Source of the DNA: Oscillospiraceae bacterium
Lineage (GTDB): Bacteria; Bacillota; Clostridia; Oscillospirales; QAMX01
NCBI GenBank assembly: GCA_015067675.1
Contig: SVMB01000006.1
Location: 1 to 64,000, forward strand
DNA length: 64,000 bases
Direction of reading: 5' to 3'
Shown: in pieces, positions 18,434 through 26,855 of the stretch
Numbering within the stretch: position 1 is the first letter of the stretch
How the letters are laid out: each line of letters opens with the position of its first letter
Made by a program: the position numbers and the translations under genes
The notes under the pieces: generated by a model
Told to the model about the DNA's origin: nothing
The model's input: only the letters and a program-made list of their open reading frames with translations
Database searches by the model: none

Positions 18434-19351
18434 TTATAGTGCGAGTTCTGTCACAGCCTCAAAGCAGATGTCACGGCAGCGAATCGTCAAATAGCGCAGC
18501 GCCGGTATCGTCCACAGCAGCATATGCACCTCATACATCCCGGCTTCCCGGTACAGTTCCCCGTAGAGGTACTGACAGTTGGACTGCCGCCGTCCCTGTT
18601 CATTCTCGCCGATTTCCAGCTCCATACCCTCTTCCCGCTCCATTCGATCAACGTCTGAGAAGGTCACCTTTACATAGTCCGTATCCCCATCAACGTCATC
18701 CAGATACAGTACCACATCGCGTCCAACCGTTTCAACGGCATAGACCCCTGCATCGTGAAAATGAAAACGTGCGCGTATATCTTCCGGGATATCCTGCTGT
18801 TCCCAAGCAGTCCGGGCTTCTTCTTCGGCAGCCCGAAAAGCCTGCCATCTTGCCTCGGAATCCTCCTTCATGCGGCAATAAAGACTCTCCGGGACTCTGC
18901 GCAGCGCCAGAAGCCTATGATCCACCGTTTCCCTTACCCATTGCGGATATGCCTGCCCCCCATACTGCAGCAGCGCTTCATACATATCCTGAAAATCTTC
19001 AATCGTCTCCGCCGGATCAAAGGGCGGACGATTGGCATACTCCGCCTCGCGCCGCAGCCGTTCCTGCGCCATATGCTCTCTTGCCTCTTCCAGTGACGCC
19101 GGGTGAGACACTTCGCCCGTCTGCTCGTTGAAAATGATGACCTGTCGTGGATCCTGTAATTCCTCCTCCACGCCAAAAGAAGGAGGGGTTTCGTAATCCG
19201 TATGTGCCCGTCGGATCGCTTCTTCCAGATCCGCGTCATAGAAGGCCTGTATCTCCGCATCCGAGTATAGCTTGTCCGCAATAACCCGAAGATCCTCCAC
19301 ACTGTAGAGTTCCTGCATCTGTTCATACCATTCCTTGGTGTAGTAACGCAC
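18434..19351 (-). CDS. DUF4085-like protein of unknown function
   Basis: The ORF track runs through the tRNA on the opposite strand; the real start is GTG 19351, preceded by AAAGGAGG and a consensus promoter. The 305-residue product begins 'VRYYTKEWYEQMQELY', resembling the start of DUF4085 proteins, and is rich in Glu, Arg and aromatic residues without membrane segments or a signal peptide. The C-terminal half ('FHFHDAGVYAVETVGRDVVL', then 'LYGELYREAGMYEVHMLLW') looks like a beta-rich domain. The function is unknown. It is transcribed alone between the aro leader and tRNA-Ser. Confidence 0.7.
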   Translation of the reverse strand: MRYYTKEWYEQMQELYSVEDLRVIADKLYSDAEIQAFYDADLEEAIRRAHTDYETPPSFGVEEELQDPRQVIIFNEQTGEVSHPASLEEAREHMAQERLRREAEYANRPPFDPAETIEDFQDMYEALLQYGGQAYPQWVRETVDHRLLALRRVPESLYCRMKEDSEARWQAFRAAEEEARTAWEQQDIPEDIRARFHFHDAGVYAVETVGRDVVLYLDDVDGDTDYVKVTFSDVDRMEREEGMELEIGENEQGRRQSNCQYLYGELYREAGMYEVHMLLWTIPALRYLTIRCRDICFEAVTELAL

Positions 19352-19379
19352 GTTTTTTCCTCCTTTCAGCTTTATTCTC

Positions 19380-19408
19380 ATTATAGGCAGCACCGTTTCC
19401 ACTGTCAA
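19380..19408 (-). promoter_or_regulatory. Consensus promoter for the DUF4085-like gene
   Basis: Perfect TTGACA-N17-TATAAT on the minus strand, 29 bp before the GTG start. It is arranged back to back with the tRNA-Ser promoter. Confidence 0.85.
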
Positions 19409-19454
19409 GCTTTTGCCTGCGCTCAAAATTTTTTGAAAAATCCAAAAATACCCC

Positions 19455-19483
19455 TTGACAAATCCGGATCTATCGCTTATAAT
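19455..19483 (+). promoter_or_regulatory. Consensus promoter for tRNA-Ser
   Basis: Perfect TTGACA-N17-TATAAT on the plus strand, about 50 bp before the tRNA 5' end. Confidence 0.85.
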
Positions 19484-19533
19484 AAACAGGCAGCCAATGA
19501 GTGAACAGCTTTGACCGACTGTTCGCGATATCT

Positions 19534-19625
19534 GGAGAGATGGCTGAGCTGGTCTAAGGCGCACGACTGGAAATCGTGTGAACCCTATAAAGGTTCCGAG
19601 AGTTCGAATCTCTCTCTCTCCGCCA
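19534..19625 (+). tRNA. tRNA-Ser (anticodon GGA), CCA encoded
   Basis: Acceptor stem GGAGAGA/TCTCTCC, discriminator G and genomic CCA. The anticodon arm CACGA-CTGGAAA-TCGTG carries GGA, reading UCC/UCU. A long class II variable arm (around 'ACCCTATAAAGGTT') and a T arm GAGAG-TTCGAAT-CTCTC confirm a serine tRNA. It has its own promoter and terminator. Confidence 0.96.
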
Positions 19626-19626
19626 T

Positions 19627-19664
19627 GAAAACCCACTTGCTTTCGCAAGTGGGTTTTTGTTTTG
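19627..19664 (+). terminator. Terminator after tRNA-Ser
   Basis: Stem AAACCCACTTGC / GCAAGTGGGTTT with a TTTC loop, followed by TTTTTGTTTTG. It is immediately downstream of the CCA end. Confidence 0.9.
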
Positions 19665-19756
19665 TATTTGTCGCTCTTGCACCGGAGTGCACACATCGTC
19701 AGGACACACCGTTCTTTTTCTGCTATTCTTGACTCACACGGAAAGGAGGAATTCCC

Positions 19757-20629
19757 ATGGACTGGATCAGCGGCATTGGGCGCGCCATCGATTATATCGA
19801 GGCCCACATCACCGAGGAGCTTGACTATTCAGAAATTGCACGGCAGGCCGCGTGCTCACCCTTCTACTTTCAGCGCATCTTCGGCGTACTGTGTGGTCTG
19901 TCGCTGGGCGAATACATCCGCGCACGGCGGCTTACCCTTGCCGGCAGCGAGCTGCAGCGTACGGATATCCGCGTCATCGACGCCGCGCTCAAATACGGCT
20001 ACGAAAGTCCCGAGAGCTTCACCCGCGCCTTTGTGCGCTTTCACGGCATCACGCCGTCGGAGGCCAGAAAAAACGGCGCGGTGCTGAAATCATTTTCCCG
20101 CCTGTCCGTGCAGATTGTATTGAAAGGCGGCAGTATCATGGACTACAAAATCATCGAAAAGGACACTTTCTGCGTCATCGAACGTGCAGAACAGCACAGT
20201 ATCATCGACTCCGAGAACAAAAACACCATCCCCGACTTCTGGACCCGCGCACGCGGCGACGGTACGCTCAGGCGTCTGCAGGAGATTGCCGGGGTCGGTG
20301 AGCCTATCTTCGGCATCTGCCACAGCGGCGTCAAAGACACCGATGAGCAGCATTTCACCTATGGCATCGGAGTTCCGTGTGCTCCCGACGCACCCGTTCC
20401 CGCAGGCTTTCGCCGCAGCATAATCCCCGCCGGAACCTGGGCCGTATTTGGCTGCACAGGCGCCATGCCCCACGCGATTCAGGACATGCTGCACCGCATC
20501 TACTCAGAATTTCTCCCGGCAGCCGACTGGCGTATCGCCTCCGAGACGGAGCTTGAGGTCTACTACCCCGGTGACATGGGAGATTCCGCTTATTACAGCG
20601 AGATCTGGATCCCGGTGATCAGGAAGTAA
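19757..20629 (+). CDS. AraC-family regulator with C-terminal GyrI-like effector-binding domain
   Basis: Residues 1 to about 105 hold the two helix-turn-helix motifs ('YSEIARQAACSPFYFQRIFG' and 'ALKYGYESPESFTRAFVRFHG'), ending in the classical 'ITPSEARK'. The rest (about 125-290) is a GyrI/Rob-like ligand domain of two alpha/beta repeats ('MDYKIIEKDTFCVIERAEQ', '...ELEVYYPGDMGDSAYYSEIWIPV'). This DNA-binding plus GyrI layout is known from Rob and BltR-type sensors of hydrophobic compounds or antibiotics. AGGAGG precedes the ATG. The target is unknown, since both neighbours are transcribed from their own signals. Confidence 0.92.
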   Translation: MDWISGIGRAIDYIEAHITEELDYSEIARQAACSPFYFQRIFGVLCGLSLGEYIRARRLTLAGSELQRTDIRVIDAALKYGYESPESFTRAFVRFHGITPSEARKNGAVLKSFSRLSVQIVLKGGSIMDYKIIEKDTFCVIERAEQHSIIDSENKNTIPDFWTRARGDGTLRRLQEIAGVGEPIFGICHSGVKDTDEQHFTYGIGVPCAPDAPVPAGFRRSIIPAGTWAVFGCTGAMPHAIQDMLHRIYSEFLPAADWRIASETELEVYYPGDMGDSAYYSEIWIPVIRK

Positions 20630-20642
20630 GCGCATTACAGCA

Positions 20643-20682
20643 AGAAAACCCGCCGCAGAATGCTCTGCGGCGGGTTTTTTCA
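20643..20682. terminator. Bidirectional terminator between araC-like gene and tyrS
   Basis: Stem AACCCGCCGCAG / CTGCGGCGGGTT, with AAAA on one side and TTTTTT on the other. It can therefore serve the convergent regulator gene (+) and tyrS (-). Confidence 0.88.
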
Positions 20683-20699
20683 CATCTTTTGATGCAGTT

Positions 20700-21923
20700 T
20701 TAGCCGATGATAGCCTTGTGGTAGACCTTCTTGCCCTTGCGGATCTTGACACCGTTGCGCAGCTGCTCCTCGCTGACAGTGGCGTCGGGAGCGGCAACCT
20801 TCTCGCCGTCCACGAACACGCCGCCCTGCTGGACCAGACGGCGGCCTTCGCTCTTGGAGGGGATGAGCTTGCAGGCAGAGAGCAGATCGAGGATGCCGAT
20901 CTTGCCGTCGGTGAGGACGGAAGCATCCAGCTGGGTGGTGGGCATATTGGAATCGTCGTCGCCGCCGGCAAACAGAGCGCGGGAGGCGGCGCGGGCCTTG
21001 TCAGCCTCTTCCTCGCCGTGGACGAGCTTGGTCAGCTCATAGGCCAGGATATCCTTGGCATCGTTGAGCTGGGAGCCTTCCCACTTGTCCATAGCATTGA
21101 TCTCTTCCAGAGGCAGGAAGGTCAGCATACGGATGCACTTGAGCACGTCCTGGTCGCCCACGTTGCGCCAGTACTGGTAGAAGTCGAAGGGAGAGGTCTT
21201 GTTGGGATCAAGCCACACAGCACCGTTGGCGGTCTTGCCCATCTTCTTGCCCTCGGAATTCATCAGCAGGGTGATGGTCATGGCGTAGGCATCCTTGCCC
21301 AGCTTCTTGCGGATGAGCTCGGTGCCGCCCAGCATGTTGGACCACTGATCGTCGCCGCCGAACTGCATATTGCAGCCGTAGTTCTGGTACAGGTGGTAGA
21401 AGTCGTAGGACTGCATGATCATGTAGTTGAATTCGAGGAAGGACAGACCCTTCTCCATACGCTGCTTGTAGCATTCGGCACGGAGCATATTGTTGACGGA
21501 GAAGCAGGCGCCGACTTCGCGCAGCAGCTCAATGTAGTTGAGCTTGAGCAGCCAGTCGGCATTGTTGACCATGATGGCCTTGTCCTCACCGAACTCGATG
21601 AAGCGCTCCATCTGCTTCTTGAAGCAGTCGCAGTTGTGCTGGATGGTTTCGGGGGTCATCATGCTGCGCATATCGGTACGGCCGGAGGGGTCGCCGATGT
21701 AGCCGGTGCCGCCGCCGATGAGCACGACGGGCTTGTTGCCGGCCATCTGCAGGCGCTTCATCAGACACAGAGCCATGAAGTGACCCACGTGCAGGGAATC
21801 GGCGGTGGGGTCAAAGCCGATGTAGAAGGTTGCCTTGCCGGTGTTGATCAGTTCGCGGATTTCCGCTTCGTCGGTGACCTGGGCAATCAGGCCGCGGGCC
21901 ACGAGTTCCTCATAAATCTGCAT
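20700..21923 (-). CDS. tyrS: Tyrosyl-tRNA synthetase
   Basis: Class I synthetase for tRNA-Tyr. 'FDPTADSLHVGHFM' is the HIGH region, 'GGGTGYIGDPSG' and 'QFGGDDQWSNM' are Tyr-site stretches, and 'GKKMGKTANG' is the KMSKS-equivalent typical of bacterial TyrRS. A C-terminal S4 RNA-binding domain follows ('SEGRRLVQQGGVFVDGE'). The ORF track uses an upstream TTG; ATG 21923, with AGGAGA 8 bases before it, is better and gives 407 residues. A tyrosine T-box controls it. Confidence 0.97.
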   Translation of the reverse strand: MQIYEELVARGLIAQVTDEAEIRELINTGKATFYIGFDPTADSLHVGHFMALCLMKRLQMAGNKPVVLIGGGTGYIGDPSGRTDMRSMMTPETIQHNCDCFKKQMERFIEFGEDKAIMVNNADWLLKLNYIELLREVGACFSVNNMLRAECYKQRMEKGLSFLEFNYMIMQSYDFYHLYQNYGCNMQFGGDDQWSNMLGGTELIRKKLGKDAYAMTITLLMNSEGKKMGKTANGAVWLDPNKTSPFDFYQYWRNVGDQDVLKCIRMLTFLPLEEINAMDKWEGSQLNDAKDILAYELTKLVHGEEEADKARAASRALFAGGDDDSNMPTTQLDASVLTDGKIGILDLLSACKLIPSKSEGRRLVQQGGVFVDGEKVAAPDATVSEEQLRNGVKIRKGKKVYHKAIIG

Positions 21924-21953
21924 GGTTATATCTCCTTTCAAATCAGAAACAAC

Positions 21954-22267
21954 TTAAAAGCGCCCTCCGCAGCGGGCGCTGCAGAGGGCGTATATACGCG
22001 GTACCACCTCTGGCTGAAACACGCATCGCTGCGCATTTCCTCGGTAAGTGACGAAGCACAGCACGTCTGCCGTACGGTATCACTCTCTCGCTTTAACGGG
22101 CGAACCCGGCTGCGCCTACACAATCGCTCTTCGGGCAGCGGCTCGGGGAGGTATTCAGCCTGTGCAAGACCTGCGCCCTTACACCATCCGGACGCTCTCT
22201 GCGAAGTCCCCGCACTGCTTACTTGTTCCCGTCACAGCCTCTTGTCATATACATGCTCTGACATAAC
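21954..22267 (-). promoter_or_regulatory. T-box riboswitch (tyrosine) controlling tyrS
   Basis: A roughly 310-base untranslated leader on the minus strand. The T-box core GGTGGTACCGCG is at 21997-22008 and a strong GC-rich terminator hairpin ending CTTTT is at 21954-21990. A 'GAATACC' specifier-loop sequence at about 22150-22156 places UAC, a Tyr codon (22151-22153), at the specifier position. Uncharged tRNA-Tyr should stabilise the antiterminator and allow tyrS expression. Apart from this leader, the 21924-22333 stretch holds only its promoter. Confidence 0.93.
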
Positions 22268-22273
22268 GGAATC

Positions 22274-22302
22274 AGTATACCAGACTTTTTATTATTTGTA
22301 AA
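22274..22302 (-). promoter_or_regulatory. Promoter of the tyrS T-box leader
   Basis: TTTACA and TATACT with 17 bp spacing on the minus strand, just upstream of the T-box leader. Confidence 0.8.
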
Positions 22303-22333
22303 GCCCCGATTTCAGCGCATATTCACCAATAAT

Positions 22334-22855
22334 CTATGGCATTAACGACAACGATAGAGTGAATAATGCAAATGCACAAAGAATCATTATACCAAAGCTA
22401 TTCTTGTTTTTCAGTTTAATAAAATCTGCGCCCACGAACCAAGCTGCTGTAAACAGTATACTCTGAACAGCAAAAACGATACTAGGTAACAAATAGCGTA
22501 TATTATATTTACTATTATTGATTCCACTAGCAGTAAATATAAAACAAATTACCGCACACATAATCAATAACTTACTCAGTTTTTCTTTTTTGAACCCATC
22601 AATATTTGCATTTTCTTCTCGCTTTTTTTCGATTTCAATTTCATGTTTTAGTTTTCCCGATTCCAAATGTTGTTTTCCAAGTTCGATATCTTTATAGGTT
22701 TGTGATTTGATCCGTTGTATTTTTACTGCATCATTTTCAACTATCAGTTCCTTGGATCCTCAATACGGACAGCAAATAATTGTCCTATCTTCCTCAACAT
22801 TAAGTTGTCCATCACAGTTTTTGCATTTCAGTTGAATACGTTCAGTTTTTTTCAT
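22334..22855 (-). pseudogene. Zinc-ribbon membrane protein interrupted by in-frame TGA at an expected Cys codon
   Basis: The ORF track shows only the distal 110 codons from a TTG. Reading the same frame back to ATG 22855 (with GAGG upstream) gives 'MKKTERIQLKCKNCDGQLNV' and then '...TIICCPY', a TGA stop at 22760-22762, then 'GSKELIVEND' and on into the listed ORF. The stop replaces the last Cys of a CxxC-CxxC zinc ribbon (expected CCPYCGS). Three hydrophobic segments follow ('LLIMCAVICFIFTASGI', 'LLPSIVFAVQSILFTAAWFV', 'FGIMILCAFALFTLSLSLM'). The gene is much more AT-rich than its neighbours, suggesting transfer. It is either a nonsense-mutated pseudogene, a sequencing error, or read-through. 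Confidence 0.72.
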
Positions 22856-22894
22856 CCTATCTTTCCCTCTGCTCATAATTAATATCCTACTTTG

Positions 22895-23689
22895 TCAGAC
22901 CTTATCCCCGGCCTGCTGCACCATGTCCCGTACACGCTGTATCCGCGCAAGAGCCAGCGCAAGCCAGGTTTCCCCGTCGAGGTTTTCATAGGACGCTGCA
23001 CGGCGCACCTCCAGCGAAAGGCATCCGTCGTAGTGGAGTGCTGCAAGCTGCCCTGCAATCCGCGCAAAGTCAATCGTACCGTCGCCAGGCAGCCCGTGGG
23101 TATCCACATCGCCGGGGTTGTCATGAATATGGGTACAGAAAAGCCGCTTGCCAAACTCCGCTAAGCAGTCATGCTCCGGCATATAGACAGCGTTATGACC
23201 GGTATCCAGACAGAAGCCTACGTGGGTCTGTGTGAACGTATCAAGCACGAGCCTGAGGCAGTCATAGGACTTTACATCCTCAAAGGCCAGTTTCACGCCC
23301 GCATCTCCGGCGTATTCCACCACCCGGCGCAGCCGTGAAAGCCCCGCGTCGATGCTGTATCCGCCGTTTTCCGGAAAGCTCGGGTGAATCACGAGAATCG
23401 GCACCGACACCGCCCGGCAGTTGTCGATGCAGGTTTTGAGCACGTCCACGTACCCTTCCCCCGTCGGGTCATCGGCTTTCCACAGTTCTTCGCAGCCTGG
23501 GATGTAGGAATGGGACGTTTCATAGTACAGTCCGTACCGGTCGGCCAGCTCACGACATTTCTGCATACGTTCAAGGCTGCGTCCGGTGCCCATGTTGCTG
23601 AAAAAGCCGTCAAAGCCTGCTGCAGCAGCTTTAGGCAGCAGATCCTCATAGCCCACAAAGCCCGAGAAAGTGTCGATACACAGCTTCAT
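22895..23689 (-). CDS. Sugar phosphate isomerase/epimerase-like TIM-barrel protein
   Basis: A xylose-isomerase-like (AP endonuclease 2 fold) barrel of about 264 residues. Metal-site features are 'LAFEDVKSYD' (Glu), 'GFCLDTGHNAVY' (Asp and His), 'CTHIHDNPGDVDTHGLPGDG' (His) and 'LSLEV' (Glu). The start is taken at the second Met (23689), because GGGGG precedes it at better spacing. No signal peptide is present. Such enzymes isomerise or epimerise keto-sugars or act on inositol intermediates; the substrate is unknown. Its promoter is divergent from that of the adjacent lipoprotein. Confidence 0.85.
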   Translation of the reverse strand: MKLCIDTFSGFVGYEDLLPKAAAAGFDGFFSNMGTGRSLERMQKCRELADRYGLYYETSHSYIPGCEELWKADDPTGEGYVDVLKTCIDNCRAVSVPILVIHPSFPENGGYSIDAGLSRLRRVVEYAGDAGVKLAFEDVKSYDCLRLVLDTFTQTHVGFCLDTGHNAVYMPEHDCLAEFGKRLFCTHIHDNPGDVDTHGLPGDGTIDFARIAGQLAALHYDGCLSLEVRRAASYENLDGETWLALALARIQRVRDMVQQAGDKV

Positions 23690-23725
23690 ATCCATCCCCC
23701 GCTCTCTTGTGGTCGTTACATGTTC

Positions 23726-23753
23726 AGTTTAGCACAAACCAAAGCTTTGTCAA
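23726..23753 (-). promoter_or_regulatory. Promoter of the isomerase-like gene
   Basis: TTGACA and TAAACT with 16 bp spacing on the minus strand. The -35 abuts the -35 of the plus-strand promoter that drives the lipoprotein gene. Confidence 0.65.
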
Positions 23754-23755
23754 GG

Positions 23756-23785
23756 GTGACAACCCCTGACCTTCTGTGGTATAAT
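23756..23785 (+). promoter_or_regulatory. Promoter of the GH5-like lipoprotein gene
   Basis: GTGACA and TATAAT with 18 bp spacing, 50 bp before the start codon and back to back with the minus-strand promoter. Confidence 0.65.
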
Positions 23786-23835
23786 GGTATCAAAGAGCTT
23801 TAAAGATCAGTTGAAGCCGAAAGAAGGAAGCTATT

Positions 23836-25656
23836 ATGAAGCTCAAGCGAGTCGTGTGCCTGCTGCTGACCGCCCTGACGGTCTTTTTCCTGCTGTCCGG
23901 CTGCAGCATTCCGGAAATATATCCCCGCGGCATGGTGTCCGTTGACGATCCCGTGACGGTACAACCCAATCCTGGGATCCTGACAGAGGAACTGCTGGCA
24001 AAAGCCGCCGGAAATCCTGTAATCACCGCAGAAAATCATCCCAGATGGACCGGGTTTACCCTCGGGTATTTTGACAGCCTCGGTGAGGCCGGCACAACGC
24101 CGCGCACGGTGGAGCTCTGCGCCGAATGGGGCTTTAACTCTGCCCGTGTGGCGCTGGAATACGATGAGCTCTTCAGCCCGGACATGACCGAGGCCAACAT
24201 GAATGCCTTCTGCATACTGGACAGCATGGTAGCCGCCGCAATCAAGCATGACATCCATCTCAACATCGCAACGTACTCTCTGCCAGGCCGCAATGTTAAC
24301 GAGGCCTGGACAGGGAATGACTTTATTTCCACCGCCGAGCTTGACCTCTTCATCAACGAAGAAAAGCAGGCGATGGCAAACAAGGTGCTGTCCATCATCG
24401 CCTCCCGCTACAAGGATGTGCCCAACTTCAACCTTTCCATCTCTCCCCTGTATGAGCCAACCAACAAAAACCTCAGCACCGGACTGCCCTCTCCGGATTA
24501 CACATGGATAGATACAGCCACATACCTTGGCAGGGCAATAGACGCGATTCGTGCCGAATCTCCCGACAGGCTTATCATATACGAGGCCAGCAACGCAAAC
24601 GATCAGTATACGATCGTTTATGAGTCTGCCCCCGCCAAGGCCGTTGCGGACGAGAAGGGCAATGTGATCATCATGTATAACTTCTGCCAGAATGCCTACG
24701 TTTATGCCTGCATGACGGAAACCGAAGGTTTTCACATCGACAACATGAACAGCAGTATGTTCATCCCGGAATACCCGAATTATGTTTACCTGGTGCCGGA
24801 GCATATCTGCCACGGGCAGGATGAGGACGACCTTGCCATCACCCTTGACGGCCTGCTGCCCGAAGGGACTGTGCTGACGATGCAGATCAGATCAAGCATC
24901 GGCGGTACGCTGGATATCAGCGCCGACGGCATAAGTCTTTACAGCGAAGAACTTGCTGCAGCGGAGTATGCAATCAGCGAATCGCTTTCCAGATTTTATC
25001 CGTATCGCGTCAGCGAAAAGAGCGTGTCCGCTGTACTCCCTCACGATGCGGAAACCGTGGTCATTTCCTGCAGAAACGGCGCCTACGATATCTGCGGCAT
25101 CACGCTTGATCTGCCCGAGGAATACGCTGTGGAAAAGTGGTATTATGCGCAAGCCTACGATGTATATCAGGGACTTGAAGAACAGGAAGGCATTGTGAAA
25201 AAATCCACCTCGCAGGTTATGATCTGCCCCAATGACTTTGACCGCGGGCAGCTTGTGACCATTCATGACGACATGACCTACACCTCACGCAATCCAGAAA
25301 ATACCGACCAGCGCACCTGGGTGGAAAATGACTTTTACTGGGATATGGCAGACCGCACCACCATTGACCAATGGAGCAAAGCAATCTCGGAGTTTGACGC
25401 AAACTGCGTCATTCGCTTTGAGCGTGCCGACTTCAGCGGCGGTATCTGGCCAGAGATGAAGGAATACTATGAGGACCTGCTGATGAGCTTTGAGGAATAC
25501 GGCTACAGTTGGTGGTCAAACGACTGGTGGCTGATGACCGAGGAATATCCGCATACGAAGATCATCGCCGAATGCCCCAGTGTGGCCTATGAAGGATACA
25601 GCCATTTTAACCTTGAAATGCTCGAGCTTTTCCAAAAATACCAAAGCAAAGACTAA
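23836..25656 (+). CDS. Secreted lipoprotein with GH5-like glycoside hydrolase domain
   Basis: A 606-residue protein with a Sec/SPII signal ('RVVCLLLTALTVFFLLSGC'; lipobox LSGC with Cys23). It should be anchored on the outer face of the membrane. The first half resembles a cellulase-type TIM barrel: 'WGFNSARVALEYDELF', 'LNIATYSLPG' and 'SPLYEPTNKN', the last placing a Glu where GH5 enzymes have their acid/base in NEP. A beta-rich segment (about 335-430) seems inserted before a barrel-like C-terminus with 'YGYSWWSNDWWLM'. Family assignment is by motif only; the substrate is unknown. It is the only clearly exported hydrolase in the window. Confidence 0.68.
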   Translation: MKLKRVVCLLLTALTVFFLLSGCSIPEIYPRGMVSVDDPVTVQPNPGILTEELLAKAAGNPVITAENHPRWTGFTLGYFDSLGEAGTTPRTVELCAEWGFNSARVALEYDELFSPDMTEANMNAFCILDSMVAAAIKHDIHLNIATYSLPGRNVNEAWTGNDFISTAELDLFINEEKQAMANKVLSIIASRYKDVPNFNLSISPLYEPTNKNLSTGLPSPDYTWIDTATYLGRAIDAIRAESPDRLIIYEASNANDQYTIVYESAPAKAVADEKGNVIIMYNFCQNAYVYACMTETEGFHIDNMNSSMFIPEYPNYVYLVPEHICHGQDEDDLAITLDGLLPEGTVLTMQIRSSIGGTLDISADGISLYSEELAAAEYAISESLSRFYPYRVSEKSVSAVLPHDAETVVISCRNGAYDICGITLDLPEEYAVEKWYYAQAYDVYQGLEEQEGIVKKSTSQVMICPNDFDRGQLVTIHDDMTYTSRNPENTDQRTWVENDFYWDMADRTTIDQWSKAISEFDANCVIRFERADFSGGIWPEMKEYYEDLLMSFEEYGYSWWSNDWWLMTEEYPHTKIIAECPSVAYEGYSHFNLEMLELFQKYQSKD

Positions 25657-25716
25657 ATATTTTTTCTTCCATCACCGTGCGGCAGCCGAAAGGCTCCCGC
25701 ATTCCCGTTTCGACGC

Positions 25717-25745
25717 TTGCCATCAGATATCCGGCATGCTATAAT
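25717..25745 (+). promoter_or_regulatory. Promoter for the M14-hydrolase-GH92 gene group
   Basis: TTGCCA and TATAAT with 17 bp spacing, 35 bp before the ATG at 25780. An AAGGACGTG element precedes the start codon. Confidence 0.75.
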
Positions 25746-25779
25746 AAAGAAAATAATCCATATATAAGGACGTGATGAT

Positions 25780-26844
25780 ATGCAGATTACCGCCGATTTC
25801 ATCGGAAGCAATGTCAAACTCATCGATATACAGGATGACCGTGTCGTCTTTCATCCCGATATGCGCGATTCGGAGAATAAATGGTTCTACTGGGCCTTCT
25901 GCGTCAAAGGCGCTGCAGGCCGCACCGTGACCTTTGACACCGCTCCCCTCACCTGGATCGGCCGTCACGGCCCCGCCGTCAGCCATGATCTGGAACACTG
26001 GCACTGGGGCGGCGGCGAACAGGACGGGCACGCTTTCACCTACACATTTGGCCCGGACGAGGACTGCGTATACTTCGCCCACGATATGCTCTACCATCCC
26101 GCCCGCTTTGAGAGAACCGCCGCCCGTCTGGGACTGCGCCGCGAAACGCTCTGCATCTCCGAAAAGGGCGCAGACGTGCCGGTTTATCACTTCGGCGAGG
26201 GTGAGCGGCAGATTCTGCTGACCGCACGCCATCACTGCTGCGAGGCTACCGGTGACTATGTGCTGGAAGGCGTGCTGGAATCCCTCTGCGCAGCAGCCAT
26301 CCCCGGCTGGCGCATTACCATCGTCCCCTTCGTGGACTACGACGGTGTTGTCGCCGGTGATCAGGGCAAGAATCGCCGTCCTCACGACCATAACCGCGAC
26401 TATCTCGACGAGCCGCTGTATGCAAGTATCCGCGCCATTCAAAGCATCATCCGCGATCCTGCCACCGTCGCCGCGCTTGACTTCCATTCTCCCTGGCATC
26501 AGGGTGAAAGCAACGACTATGTCTTTATCGTGCGCAAGACGGCGTCCACGCTGCCTGAGCAGATTCGCTTCGGAAAGCTCTTCATGGAGGAGCTGACCGA
26601 CGACGCCTTCCCCTATGACACCGCCAACGACTTCCCGCCCAACACCGGCTGGAATCAGGATGCCACGATGGCGGTATCCTTCACCGGTTATTGCAACCGT
26701 CAGCCCCATATGGAGCTGTGCTGCACGCTGGAAACCACCTATTTCGGTCTTCCCGAGTGCCCCGTGTCCCAGGATAACCTGGTTTCCATGGGACGTGCCT
26801 TCGGCCGCGCACTGGCAGGCTGGATGCGTGAGCGTTCCGTATAA
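25780..26844 (+). CDS. M14-family zinc carboxypeptidase-like protein
   Basis: 354 residues. An N-terminal beta domain (to about 120) is followed by a carboxypeptidase fold. HxxE zinc ligands are His152 and Glu155 ('ARHHCCEATGDY'), the third ligand region is 'ALDFHSPWH' (His236 or His240), and Glu318 in 'LETTYFG' matches the catalytic Glu. 'VDYDGVVAGDQGKNRRPHDHNRDY' (the DG...NR pattern; quoted in part) recalls the cytosolic carboxypeptidase group. There is no signal peptide, so it should act inside the cell on small peptides or amide conjugates. It opens a three-gene group with a beta-lactamase-fold protein (11 bp on) and GH92. Confidence 0.82.
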   Translation: MQITADFIGSNVKLIDIQDDRVVFHPDMRDSENKWFYWAFCVKGAAGRTVTFDTAPLTWIGRHGPAVSHDLEHWHWGGGEQDGHAFTYTFGPDEDCVYFAHDMLYHPARFERTAARLGLRRETLCISEKGADVPVYHFGEGERQILLTARHHCCEATGDYVLEGVLESLCAAAIPGWRITIVPFVDYDGVVAGDQGKNRRPHDHNRDYLDEPLYASIRAIQSIIRDPATVAALDFHSPWHQGESNDYVFIVRKTASTLPEQIRFGKLFMEELTDDAFPYDTANDFPPNTGWNQDATMAVSFTGYCNRQPHMELCCTLETTYFGLPECPVSQDNLVSMGRAFGRALAGWMRERSV

Positions 26845-26855
26845 GGAGAAAGACG

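Noticed and set aside
22760-22762. Selenocysteine at the zinc-ribbon TGA
   Set aside because: I see no convincing SECIS-like hairpin right after the UGA, and a structural zinc ligand is an unlikely selenocysteine site; kept only as a check in the findings.
25685-25715. Hairpin GCGGCAGCC/GGCTCCCGC after the lipoprotein gene as a terminator
   Set aside because: The stem contains a mismatch and no T run follows.
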